From assembly GCA_963794265.1 (NCBI GenBank), contig CAWCDJ010000001.1, positions 186,001-250,000 of the forward strand: a DNA stretch of 64,000 nt, given 5' to 3'. The position numbers and the translations under genes were made by a program. Shown piece after piece: positions 27,339 to 35,154 of the stretch (positions within the stretch are counted from its first letter, which is position 1; each line of letters begins with the position of its first letter). The DNA comes from CAWCDJ01 sp963794265. GTDB taxonomy: Bacteria; Acidobacteriota; Terriglobia; Bryobacterales; Bryobacteraceae. The notes beneath the pieces are model-generated. The model was not told the DNA's origin and searched no databases. It saw nothing but the letters and a program-made list of their open reading frames with translations.

Positions 27339-27812
27339 ATGAGAAGTCTGTTGTCTAAAGGTTTGATGTTTGCGGGAATTGTAAGTCTGCCTATCGCCAT
27401 GTCGCCGCACCAGCAGCATTTTTTCCCGATTCCGGATCTCCGGCATGACCCCCGACTGAGCCTGCTGCGCAACTTCTTTGCCAAGAGCGATTGCCCCGCC
27501 CAGAATTACACCCGCGCCTTTCTCGAAGCGGCTGACAGGAACGATCTCGACTGGCGTCTGCTACCCAGTATTTCTTATGTGGAATCCACCGGCGGCAAGT
27601 TTGCAGCCAACAATAATCTCTTCGGCTGGGATTCCGGACGTGCCCAGTTCCGTACCCCCGCCGAGAGCATCCAGACTGTCGGATATCAGATCACTCACTC
27701 CGATCTTTATAGGGACAAAGACCTGGATGCGCTCCTCGCAACCTACAACCCGAATGCCGATTATGCTGATAAAGTAAAATCCGTCATGCGACGGATTGCA
27801 CCTGTCGAATAA
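27339..27812 (+). CDS. Glucosaminidase-like peptidoglycan hydrolase, secreted
   Basis: This 157-residue protein has an N-terminal hydrophobic segment (MRSLLSKGLMFAGIVSLPIAM) that is probably a signal peptide. The mature part resembles the lysozyme-like N-acetylglucosaminidase family (FlgJ, Bax and relatives): the catalytic Glu in SISYVESTGGKFA, NNNLFGW, the SIQTVGYQITHSDLY helix, and LLATYNPNADYADKV near the end. It should trim cell-wall glycan in the periplasm. ATG 27339 follows an AAGGAG site nine bases upstream; an in-frame ATG at 27300 lies before that site and is less likely. Confidence 0.78.
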   Translation: MRSLLSKGLMFAGIVSLPIAMSPHQQHFFPIPDLRHDPRLSLLRNFFAKSDCPAQNYTRAFLEAADRNDLDWRLLPSISYVESTGGKFAANNNLFGWDSGRAQFRTPAESIQTVGYQITHSDLYRDKDLDALLATYNPNADYADKVKSVMRRIAPVE

Positions 27813-27860
27813 TCCCGCACGTGCGTAGCGGCCAGGTGCTCGGGTGTACCCCAGAGGGAC

Positions 27861-28010
27861 CTAACCCTCAAGCAGTCGTATGCCCATGTAAAGTCCCCCG
27901 AAAAGCAAGACCGACAGCACTGCTATGACGATCCACCGGATGATCCTTTCGGAAGTCTTCACTTCCTGGTGCGCGTCTTCTCTCATCCGATCCGCGAGGC
28001 TATCGAACAT
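27861..28010 (-). CDS. 49-residue single-span membrane microprotein
   Basis: A short ORF on the minus strand runs from ATG 28010 to TAG 27861-27863. A strong GGAGG ribosome site lies five bases before the ATG. It encodes an amphipathic, charged N-terminus (MFDSLADRMREDAHQEVK), one membrane helix (about 26-44, WIVIAVLSVLLFGGLYMGI) and a short basic tail. Coding potential is supported by the ribosome site and the clean membrane topology; no family is recognised. It lies between the hydrolase gene and the long leader of rpsA, transcribed opposite to both. Confidence 0.6.
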   Translation of the reverse strand: MFDSLADRMREDAHQEVKTSERIIRWIVIAVLSVLLFGGLYMGIRLLEG

Positions 28011-28209
28011 ACCAACCTCCTAAAATGCCAAATGAAAACCGGACAACACGATCGGGAACGGATTTGCCAGATCGATTGTAGTCCGGATCGAAGTGCTTTC
28101 CAAGGAGAAAATCGGCGGGGAAAATCGACACTTTGAAAAGGGGGCCCCGTATCGGGGCCGGCCGGGGATTCGGAATGGTATGGAAACGGTCGGTCGCAGC
28201 CCCCCCCCG

Positions 28210-28239
28210 TTGACAACCTTCGTAAAACCAGCGTATATT
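28210..28239 (+). promoter_or_regulatory. Sigma-70 promoter for rpsA
   Basis: TTGACA at 28210-28215 is a perfect -35 and TATATT at 28234-28239 a near-perfect -10, with an 18-base spacer. Transcription should start near 28246, leaving a leader of about 158 bases before ATG 28404. The 393-base gap 28011-28403 otherwise holds a small hairpin (GGCCCCG TAT CGGGGCC, 28143-28159) and no gene. Long leaders on rpsA messages are often used for autoregulation by S1. Confidence 0.75.
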
Positions 28240-28403
28240 TGCTAACATACTGATCTATCAGTGGTTGCTGGTGATTGGCGCATGCTCTCAGACAACATTC
28301 TCCGTTCTTCTCCTGGCGCGTGCCCGGTTTCGCGCACCGGCCGCTTTCGTCGGGAGCACGGAAACCGTCAATCACTGGTGAATCAGCGAGTGGCGGAGGC
28401 TTG

Positions 28404-30119
28404 ATGGCCGTGGACCAAAACAACGGGCAGATGGACCAACCGGTCCCCGAAAATTACGAGGATCTTCTTGAGGACTACACCCACTTTGCCCCTCCCGCCG
28501 CCGACGAAGTCCTGCAAGGTACTGTCCTGGGCATCACGGGCAAAGAAGTCATCATCGACTTCGGTTATAAATCTGAAGGCATAGTACCGATCGAACAGTT
28601 TCAGGCCCCATCCGGTGAAACTACCGTTCAGATCGGCGACGTGGTCGATGTGATGATCGAGCATGGCGCCCCGGTGGAAGGGTATGTTCTTCTGTCGCAC
28701 ACGCGGGCGGCGCGCCTGCGAATCTGGGACAACCTCGAAAAAGCGTACAACGAGCAACTGATCCTCTCGGGCCGCGTGCTGGGCCGCGTCAAGGGCGGGC
28801 TGGCGGTGGACATCGGCATCAAGGCATTCATGCCGGGGTCGCAAGCAGATCCGCGGCCGGTTCACAATCTCGACTCCCTGGTGGGACAGGACATTCCGGT
28901 CAAAATCATCAAGCTGAACCGGCGGCGCGGCAACGTGGTGGTTTCGCGCAAAATGGCGGTCGAGGAGGAGATTAACGTCCGAAAGAACGTCACGCTCGAA
29001 CACCTGCAGGAAGACGCGGTTGTCACGGGTGTGGTCAAGAACCTGACGGATTACGGCGCGTTCATCGATCTCGGCGGCATCGACGGCTTGCTGCACGTCA
29101 CGGACATGTCTTACGGGCGCGTTACGCATCCGTCGGAACTGCTGCATGTGGGCGACGAAATCCCCGTCAAGGTGCTCAAATTCGATCGCGCCCGGGAGCG
29201 CGTGTCGCTGGGAATCAAGCAACTCGAGCCGGACCCCTGGGATACCGTCGCGGAACGCTATACCGTGAACAGCCGCGTGATCGGACGCGTGGTGAACGTC
29301 ACGGATTACGGCGCCTTCGTGGAACTGGAAGCGGGCGTGGAAGGGCTGATCCACATTAGTGAAATGACCTGGTCGCGGCGCATGAAGCATCCGTCCAAGG
29401 TGGTCAAGCCGGGCGATCAGGTGGAAGCGGTCGTGCTCGAAGTGCATTCCAAGGACCGCCGGATCTCCCTCGGCCTCAAACAGCTCGAACCGAACCCCTG
29501 GACCACCATCGACAGCCGCTACAGCGTGGGTTCGGTGGTCGAGGGCCGGGTTCGCAACATGACGGATTTCGGCGCCTTCATCGAAATCGAAGAAGGGATC
29601 GACGGCTTGGTCCACGTCTCGGATCTTTCGTGGACCAAGCGCGTCAAGCACCCCTCGGAGGTTCTGAAGAAGGGGCAAGTCGTGCAGGCGGTAATTCTGA
29701 ATATCGATTCCGCCCAGCACCGGCTCTCGCTCGGAATCAAGCAATTGCAACCGGACGCCTGGGAGACGTACTTCCAGAATCACCAGGTCGGGGACACGGT
29801 GCACGGCCACGTGTGCCGGCTGGCGAGTTTCGGGGCGTTCGTCGAGCTGGCGGAAGGCGTGGAAGGGCTGTGCCATTTCTCGGAGGTGCCGGGATACACC
29901 GGTCGGCGCGCCTCGGAAGAGCCGCCGATCTCGGTGGGCCAGGAATTCGATTTCAAAATCATCAAAATGAGCGAGGCCGAGAAGAAGATCGGCTTGAGCC
30001 TGCGCGCCGTTGCGGATGACGAAGAGAAAACCCGCCTGGAAGACTACCAGCGCCAGGCTGCTGCCGCAACCACCACCATTGAAGAGGTCATGAGCCTGAA
30101 GGATCGCAATCCCGAATAG
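28404..30119 (+). CDS. rpsA: 30S ribosomal protein S1
   Basis: S1 holds mRNA on the small ribosomal subunit. The 571-residue protein carries six S1 RNA-binding domains: residues of about 35-95 (GTVLGITGKEVIIDFGYKSEG), 115-185 (GRVLGRVKGGLAVDIG), 205-275 (TGVVKNLTDYGAFIDLGG), 290-360, 375-445 and 460-535, the middle ones with the classic DYGAF or DFGAF motif. The last domain (RLASFGAFVELAEG) is followed by a charged tail. ATG 28404 follows GGAGG; the open frame extends upstream only through the leader. The gene is followed by an IHF/HU gene, as in many Proteobacteria. Confidence 0.95.
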   Translation: MAVDQNNGQMDQPVPENYEDLLEDYTHFAPPAADEVLQGTVLGITGKEVIIDFGYKSEGIVPIEQFQAPSGETTVQIGDVVDVMIEHGAPVEGYVLLSHTRAARLRIWDNLEKAYNEQLILSGRVLGRVKGGLAVDIGIKAFMPGSQADPRPVHNLDSLVGQDIPVKIIKLNRRRGNVVVSRKMAVEEEINVRKNVTLEHLQEDAVVTGVVKNLTDYGAFIDLGGIDGLLHVTDMSYGRVTHPSELLHVGDEIPVKVLKFDRARERVSLGIKQLEPDPWDTVAERYTVNSRVIGRVVNVTDYGAFVELEAGVEGLIHISEMTWSRRMKHPSKVVKPGDQVEAVVLEVHSKDRRISLGLKQLEPNPWTTIDSRYSVGSVVEGRVRNMTDFGAFIEIEEGIDGLVHVSDLSWTKRVKHPSEVLKKGQVVQAVILNIDSAQHRLSLGIKQLQPDAWETYFQNHQVGDTVHGHVCRLASFGAFVELAEGVEGLCHFSEVPGYTGRRASEEPPISVGQEFDFKIIKMSEAEKKIGLSLRAVADDEEKTRLEDYQRQAAAATTTIEEVMSLKDRNPE

Positions 30120-30185
30120 CTTGCAAATTTCCTCCATTCAAGAGATACTGCGGTTTCGTAACCGATTGACACCAAGGAGAATCCG

Positions 30186-30518
30186 ATGACGAAGGCCGAT
30201 CTGATTGAAGAAGTCTCCCGCGTGGTGGAAATGACTCGGAAGGAGTCCGAGGTAATCGTGGAGGCGATATTCGACAGTATCGTGCGGTCCCTGCGTTCTG
30301 GCGATAAGATCGAGATCCGTGGCTTCGGCAGTTTCCGAACGCGCCAGAGACAACCCCGGATCGGCCGCAACCCGAAGACCGGTGCGCGGGTCGAAGTCCC
30401 CGCGAAAAAGATTCCTTATTTCAAACCGAGTAAAGAACTGAAAGACGTAGTGAATAACTCGACGGCGCCGCTCGCATCCCCGCCCGAGCCGACACCCGAG
30501 CAGGTTCCCAATTCCTGA
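30186..30518 (+). CDS. HU/IHF-family DNA-binding protein (IHF beta-like)
   Basis: This 110-residue protein is a histone-like DNA-bending protein. It begins MTKADLIEEVSRVV, has the RSGDKIEIRGFGSFRTRQRQPRIGRNPKTG beta arm with the DNA-intercalating Pro in GRNPKTG, and closes with VPAKKIPYFKPSKELK. A further 20-residue Pro-rich tail is unusual for IHF. Position directly after rpsA matches the rpsA-ihfB order of Proteobacteria, so an IHF beta role is a fair guess; IHF normally needs an alpha partner, which is not in the window. A clear AAGGAG ribosome site precedes the ATG. Confidence 0.88.
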   Translation: MTKADLIEEVSRVVEMTRKESEVIVEAIFDSIVRSLRSGDKIEIRGFGSFRTRQRQPRIGRNPKTGARVEVPAKKIPYFKPSKELKDVVNNSTAPLASPPEPTPEQVPNS

Positions 30519-30522
30519 CGGA

Positions 30523-30541
30523 CCCGCCCGCGGCGGGCGGG
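30523..30541 (+). terminator. GC hairpin after the IHF-like gene
   Basis: CCCGCCCG (30523-30530) and CGGGCGGG (30534-30541) form a perfect 8-bp stem with a CGG loop, five bases after the stop codon. No T tract follows, so it may stabilise the 3' end of the message or slow transcription rather than terminate by itself. Confidence 0.45.
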
Positions 30542-30565
30542 CGCGTCCCTCGTCACCCTACAGCC

Positions 30566-31051
30566 ATGGACTATCTCTGGACCCCCTGGCGGTTTCAATA
30601 CGTCACCACTTCGGGGGAGATTACGGATTGTGTCTTCTGCGCGGCCGCAAAAGACACTAATGACCGCGAGCGCCTGGTGGTGCACCGCGGCGCGCACAAT
30701 TACGTCATTCTGAACCGGTTCCCGTACACCAGCGGGCACATCATGGTGGTGCCGTATGCGCACGTCGCCACGCTCGAAGATCTTTCGGAGGCCGCACTGA
30801 CCGAGTTGATCCACCTGGCGCGCGAGGCGGAGCATCACCTGCGCGCGGTCTACCGGCCCGAGGGCCTGAACCTGGGGATCAACATCGGGAAGGCCGCCGG
30901 CGCCGGCATCGCGGCCCATCTGCACATGCACGTTCTGCCGCGCTGGACCGGCGACACTAACTTTATGACGGTGTCAGGAGAGACGCGGGTGCTGCCCGAA
31001 GATCTGCCGGCCACCTGGGAGAAACTGCGGGCCGCATTCGCAAGGCCCTGA
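30566..31051 (+). CDS. HIT-family hydrolase/phosphorylase (diadenosine polyphosphate type)
   Basis: This 161-residue protein has the histidine-triad motif HLHMHVLPRW near residue 114, in which the middle His is the nucleophile that takes up the nucleotide. Upstream are the CVFC zinc-like pair near residue 25, ILNRFPYTSGHIMVVP and the N-terminal WTPWRFQYV that is typical of the Ap4A phosphorylase-like branch (as in mycobacterial Rv2613c). It probably cleaves Ap4A or a nucleoside phosphoramidate or phosphosulfate. The exact substrate cannot be read from sequence. Confidence 0.85.
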   Translation: MDYLWTPWRFQYVTTSGEITDCVFCAAAKDTNDRERLVVHRGAHNYVILNRFPYTSGHIMVVPYAHVATLEDLSEAALTELIHLAREAEHHLRAVYRPEGLNLGINIGKAAGAGIAAHLHMHVLPRWTGDTNFMTVSGETRVLPEDLPATWEKLRAAFARP

Positions 31052-31073
31052 CCCCGCGCCACCCGGCCACCCC

Positions 31074-31082
31074 TGCTACACT
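31074..31082 (+). promoter_or_regulatory. Extended -10 close to the start of the MFS gene
   Basis: TGCTACACT fits an extended -10 and ends six bases before ATG 31089. No Shine-Dalgarno lies between, so the transcript would be leaderless. Confidence 0.45.
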
Positions 31083-31088
31083 CTCCCT

Positions 31089-32324
31089 ATGTCGTCCTTC
31101 TCCCGGAGTGCGCGTCTCAGCGCGATGATGTTCCTGAACTACGTAGTTTGGGGCGCGTGGTACGTCACGATCGGCACCTACCTGACCGCCACCCTTAAAT
31201 TCTCCGGGACGGAAACCGGCGCGGTGTTCGGCACGACCGCGCTTGCCAGCATGATCTCGCCGTTCTTCGTCGGGCTGATCGCCGATCGCTTCTTCTCCAC
31301 CGAGAAGATCCTCGCCGCCCTGCACCTGGTTGGCGCCGTTTTCCTGTTTATGATGACCCGGGCCACCAGTTTCGGCGCGGTCTATGCCATCATGCTGGCC
31401 TACTGCATCTGCTTCTTCCCCACCATTGCGCTGACCAATTCGCTGGCGCTCAAGCAGATCACGGATGCCGGCAAACAGTTCCCGCTGATTCGGGTCTTCG
31501 CCACCTTCGGATGGATCTTCATCGGCCAGATCGTCGGCTTCCTGAGGATTGAGACCAAGTCGACGATGTTCCTGCTGGCCTCCGGCGCGTCGATTCTGAT
31601 GGCGGTCTATAGCCTGACGCTGCCGCACACACCTCCGGCCGGCCGCAACCAGCCGATGACTGTCCGCAATGTACTGGGCCTGGACGCGCTGGTCATGCTG
31701 AAGCGCCGCACCTACCTGGTGTTCATCGTCGCCTCGATTCTGGCGTGCATCCCGCTGACCTTCTACTTCTCGTTCACCAACGCTTATTTCAATGACGTCG
31801 GGGTGCAGAACGCCGCCGGCAAGATGACCCTGGGCCAAGTTTCGGAGGTCGCGGCGATGCTGCTGATGCCCCTGATCTTCCGGCGCGTTACGGTACGCGC
31901 CATCCTGCTCATCGGGCTGCTCTCGTGGTCGCTCCGCTACGGCCTGCTGGCCTTCGGCAACGCGGGCGCCGGCATGTGGATGTTCTACGTGGCGATCATG
32001 CTGCACGGCGTGTGCTTCGATTTCTTCTTCATGACCGGCCAGCTCTACGCCGACCAGGAAGCGCCGCCCGAGCTGCGCGTAACGGCCCAGGGCTTTCTGA
32101 CCTTCGTCACCTACGGCGTGGGAATGTTCGCCGGTTCCATGCTCTCGGGCGTGGCGGTGGATTTCTTCTCGACTACCCACGGCGCGGCCGTGACCCGGAA
32201 CTGGAGCGCCTTCTGGCTGAGTTCCGGCGGCGGCGCGTTTGTGATTCTGCTGCTGGTGGCCTTCCTGTTCCGCAGCAATGCGCGGATCCAGAGCAAGCCC
32301 GTCGAGGTCGCGGCGGAAGCCTAG
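31089..32324 (+). CDS. MFS transporter, nucleoside:H+ symporter type
   Basis: This 411-residue inner-membrane protein has about 12 membrane helices. The N-terminus (MMFLNYVVWGAWYVTIGTYL, then GTTALASMISPFFVGLIADRFFSTEKILAALHL) matches the nucleoside:H+ symporter family of NupG and XapB, in which the DRFF turn is conserved. A long cytoplasmic loop separates the halves (near 190-205). It probably imports nucleosides. Substrate selectivity is not certain, since Bacteroidetes and Acidobacteria carry many related permeases of unknown substrate. It may be co-transcribed with the esterase gene 24 bases downstream, although that gene has its own -10. Confidence 0.82.
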   Translation: MSSFSRSARLSAMMFLNYVVWGAWYVTIGTYLTATLKFSGTETGAVFGTTALASMISPFFVGLIADRFFSTEKILAALHLVGAVFLFMMTRATSFGAVYAIMLAYCICFFPTIALTNSLALKQITDAGKQFPLIRVFATFGWIFIGQIVGFLRIETKSTMFLLASGASILMAVYSLTLPHTPPAGRNQPMTVRNVLGLDALVMLKRRTYLVFIVASILACIPLTFYFSFTNAYFNDVGVQNAAGKMTLGQVSEVAAMLLMPLIFRRVTVRAILLIGLLSWSLRYGLLAFGNAGAGMWMFYVAIMLHGVCFDFFFMTGQLYADQEAPPELRVTAQGFLTFVTYGVGMFAGSMLSGVAVDFFSTTHGAAVTRNWSAFWLSSGGGAFVILLLVAFLFRSNARIQSKPVEVAAEA

Positions 32325-32331
32325 CCGGCCA

Positions 32332-32337
32332 TATAAT
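32332..32337 (+). promoter_or_regulatory. Consensus -10 close to the start of the esterase gene
   Basis: A perfect TATAAT lies eleven bases before ATG 32349. The interval CCGGTAACC has no ribosome-binding site, so the message is probably leaderless or nearly so. Confidence 0.5.
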
Positions 32338-32348
32338 AGCCGGTAACC

Positions 32349-34085
32349 ATGCGCTTACTGCCGGCCGTGTTTGCCGCCTGTCTGATGGCACAGGCCCAGA
32401 TTCCCGCGCGCGACGCGCGCAACACCGATCTGCCCGATACCGATACCCACTTCGCGCCCAGAACCTACCGGACGCTGGCCCAGTGGGAGGCGCGGAAGGC
32501 ATTTCTGCGGAAACAGATTCTCTCCGCCGCCGGCTTGCTGCCGATGTTTCCGAAAAGCGATCTGCATCCGCGGATCTTCGGGCGCATCGCCCGCGGCGAC
32601 TACTCCATCGAAAAGGTTCTGATCGAGACGCTGCCGGGCTACTACCTGGGCGGCAATCTTTACCGCCCGTTGAAGGCGGCGCCGGCGGAAGGGTTTCCCG
32701 CCGTGCTTTCGCCGCACGGGCACTGGAACTACGGGCGGCTGGAGCACACCGATATCGCGTCCGTCCCGGCACGGTGCATCAGCCTCGCGCGCCAGGGCTA
32801 CGTGGCCTTCGCCTACGACATGGTGGGCTATGACGATACCGTCCAGACGCCGCACGATTTCGGCGACACTACGAAGGAGCAGCTGTGGGCATTCGGCCCG
32901 CTTCAGTTGCAGTTGTGGAACTCCATCCGGGCGCTGGACTTCGTGGCGTCGCTCCCCGGCGTGAACCGCGCGAGAATCGGCATTACCGGCGCTTCGGGTG
33001 GTGCCACCCAGACCATGATGCTCGATGCGGTCGACGACCGGATCCAGTTCTCCGCCCCGGCCAACATGGTCTCGTTTCTCATGCAGGGAGGCTCTCTGTG
33101 CGAGAATGCGCCCGGCCTGCGGCTCGACACCAACAACGTCGAGATCGCCTCCATGATGGCGCCCAAGCCGATGATCATGAGCGCCGCCACCGGCGACTGG
33201 ACCAGGAACATGGAGAAAGAGGAGTACCCCGCGGTCCGCGCCATTTACGACCTGTACGGGAAAGACGGGAACCTCGCGTATTTCTACCAGGACGCTCCGC
33301 ACAACTACAACCGGCCGAACCGGGAAGCGACCTATGCGTTTTTTGGGAAACACGTGCTGGGCGTTGACGACCCATCGCGGTTCAAAGAGAAATCCGTCGA
33401 AATCGAAAAGCTGGGCGACATGCTGGCTCTGTTCAACCGCAAGCTGCCCGATAACGCCATTTCGTTCCGCCAGGTCTTCGCCGAGTGGGTTCGCCTGGCC
33501 GGGCAGCAGACCACGGATGCCCGCGAACGGCTGAGCTACGCGCTGGCCGCTGAGTGGCCCTCCCAGGTGCTGAGCGAGATCCACGGCGAGAGCGTCGTGC
33601 TCGGCCGCCCCGGCCGCGGCGATCGCGTTCCGGGCGTCTGGTTGAAAGGCGCGAACCCGCCCGTGCTGGTGGTCGGCCCCGAAGGCGCCGAAGCGGCCCG
33701 CAAATCGCCCGAGGTGGCGCGATTGGTCGCAGCCGGCCGTGCCGTCCTGTTGATCGACGCCTTCCAGACCGGGAGCGCCGTGGCTCCGCGCGACCGTTCC
33801 GGGAAGATGTTCCTCACTTTCAACAAGTCCGACGATGCCAACCGGGTGCAGGACATTCTGACCGCGCTGGCGTGGCTCAAGACGCCCGGGACGAGCCTGG
33901 TGGGGCTCGGCAAAGCCGCGGTCTGGTGCACCTTCGCCGCGGCCGTCGCACCCGAAAGGGTCGAGCTTCAAGCCCCCCTGGACAGTTTCACCGGCACCGA
34001 CCAAAACTTCATCGATGCCTTCTTCGTCCCCGGCATCCAGAGGGCCGGCGGGCTGAAGGCCGCGCTCTCTGTTCTCTCAAGATAA
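32349..34085 (+). CDS. Secreted alpha/beta-hydrolase, acetylxylan esterase-like
   Basis: This 578-residue protein has a signal peptide (MRLLPAVFAACLMAQAQ) and an N-terminal alpha/beta-hydrolase domain. It shows the oxyanion segment LSPHGHWNYGR near 118, YDMVGYDDT, and the nucleophile elbow GITGASGGATQ near 215, followed by a late His in YFYQDAPHNYNRPNRE. A second, shorter hydrolase-like region (about 430-560, VLVVGPEGAEAARKSPEVARLVAAGRAVLLID) lacks a clear nucleophile. Such proteins are common in Solibacter-like genomes and are thought to deacetylate or de-esterify plant polysaccharides. Natural substrate is unknown. Confidence 0.78.
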   Translation: MRLLPAVFAACLMAQAQIPARDARNTDLPDTDTHFAPRTYRTLAQWEARKAFLRKQILSAAGLLPMFPKSDLHPRIFGRIARGDYSIEKVLIETLPGYYLGGNLYRPLKAAPAEGFPAVLSPHGHWNYGRLEHTDIASVPARCISLARQGYVAFAYDMVGYDDTVQTPHDFGDTTKEQLWAFGPLQLQLWNSIRALDFVASLPGVNRARIGITGASGGATQTMMLDAVDDRIQFSAPANMVSFLMQGGSLCENAPGLRLDTNNVEIASMMAPKPMIMSAATGDWTRNMEKEEYPAVRAIYDLYGKDGNLAYFYQDAPHNYNRPNREATYAFFGKHVLGVDDPSRFKEKSVEIEKLGDMLALFNRKLPDNAISFRQVFAEWVRLAGQQTTDARERLSYALAAEWPSQVLSEIHGESVVLGRPGRGDRVPGVWLKGANPPVLVVGPEGAEAARKSPEVARLVAAGRAVLLIDAFQTGSAVAPRDRSGKMFLTFNKSDDANRVQDILTALAWLKTPGTSLVGLGKAAVWCTFAAAVAPERVELQAPLDSFTGTDQNFIDAFFVPGIQRAGGLKAALSVLSR

Positions 34086-34164
34086 TCGTCCGGCGGTCTC
34101 TCAAGACAACTGGTTGTTTCCAGGCGGCTTGCTTTATACTTCCGGTCCAGGAGTGGAAAAAGGA

Positions 34165-34278
34165 ATGAGCCGTGACGACGTTTTCCGACTAGTCGAATTG
34201 GCGATCGCCGCGATTCTAGTCGGGATCGTGATCCTGCGCCGCAAGCGCAAAGACAAGCCTACCCCCAAGGATCTCTAA
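34165..34278 (+). CDS. 37-residue single-span membrane microprotein
   Basis: A short ORF begins at ATG 34165 with an AAAAAGGA ribosome site directly before it, and ends at TAA 34276-34278. It encodes an acidic start (MSRDDVFR), one membrane helix (LVELAIAAILVGIVIL) and a very basic tail (RRKRKDKPTPKDL), a clear positive-inside topology. A -10-like TATACT lies at 34135-34140. No family is recognised. It converges with larE. Confidence 0.55.
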   Translation: MSRDDVFRLVELAIAAILVGIVILRRKRKDKPTPKDL

Positions 34279-34287
34279 GGCAGAGGG

Positions 34288-35133
34288 CTACCTGCGCCCC
34301 GGCAGGACCTCGTTCAAGGACCCCTGGCGATAACCTTCCAGGTCGAGCGTCACGTATTTGAATCCGAGGCCTTTGAAAATGCGGGTGAACCGTTTGGCCA
34401 TGTCGCGGTTGAGGGCGCGGTCCAGTTCCTCGGGTGCGATCTCGATCCGCACCACCTCGCCGTGGAAACGGACGCGAAACTGCCGGAAACCGAGCGCCTT
34501 GATCTGCTCCTCGCCGGATTCCACGGTCTTCACGTTCTGAATCGTAACCGGGGTTCCATAGGGGATCCGCGAACTGAGGCATGCCGAAGCGGGGCGGTCC
34601 CACGTGGGAAGCCCGGCACGGCGCGAGAGTTCGCGAATCTCGGCCTTGGTCAGCCCGGCGTCCGCCAGCGGAGAAGCCACCTGATGCTGGCGGGCGGCGC
34701 TCTGCCCCGGGCGATAGTCGCCCAGGTCGTCCATATTCACGCCGTAGACGATGTGCGGGAAACCGCGTTCCCGTCCCAGCGCTTCGAGCCGTGTGAACAG
34801 TTCGTCCTTGCAGTGAAAGCAGCGGTTCGGATCGTTGCGGGCGTAATCGGGGTTCTCGAACTCGTGGGTCTCGATGTACTCGTGAACAATCCCGAGACTC
34901 CGGACGAAGGCTTCGGCATCGCGCTTGTGCGATTCCGGCAGCGACGCCGAATCGGCGGTAACGGCTACGGCATTCGCGCCCAGCACACGGTTCGCGGCCC
35001 AGGCCAGATAGGCGGAATCGGTGCCGCCGGAAAACGCCACCAGCACCCGCCCCATGTCTTCGAGGTGAGCGAACAACCTCGCTTCCTTCTCGTCCAGCAG
35101 CGCACGATCCGACAGTTCTACCAGCGTTCCCAT
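34288..35133 (-). CDS. larE: LarE-type ATP-dependent sacrificial sulfur transferase
   Basis: LarE donates its own cysteine sulfur to make the nickel-pincer nucleotide cofactor. The 281-residue PP-loop protein has the ATP motif VAFSGGTDSAYLAW near residue 33, NRCFHCKDELF near 103, YGVNMDDLGDYRPGQ, and the conserved ACLSSRIPYG near 182 that contains the sacrificial cysteine. LarB and LarC, the other cofactor enzymes, are not in the window, so it stands alone here, between a microprotein and gyrA. Some LarE-like proteins may have other sulfur-transfer roles. Confidence 0.85.
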   Translation of the reverse strand: MGTLVELSDRALLDEKEARLFAHLEDMGRVLVAFSGGTDSAYLAWAANRVLGANAVAVTADSASLPESHKRDAEAFVRSLGIVHEYIETHEFENPDYARNDPNRCFHCKDELFTRLEALGRERGFPHIVYGVNMDDLGDYRPGQSAARQHQVASPLADAGLTKAEIRELSRRAGLPTWDRPASACLSSRIPYGTPVTIQNVKTVESGEEQIKALGFRQFRVRFHGEVVRIEIAPEELDRALNRDMAKRFTRIFKGLGFKYVTLDLEGYRQGSLNEVLPGRR

Positions 35134-35154
35134 AGCCTGCCCCCCTCCACCAGT

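Noticed and set aside
28143..28159. GGCCCCG TAT CGGGGCC hairpin in the rpsA upstream region as a terminator
   Set aside because: The stem is followed by no T run on the plus strand and only CCCTTTT on the minus strand, and it lies upstream of the rpsA promoter, so its role is unclear.
28383..30137. A 584-codon minus-strand frame opposite rpsA
   Set aside because: Same antisense effect; the S1 domains on the plus strand are unmistakable and the mirror frame has no family features.
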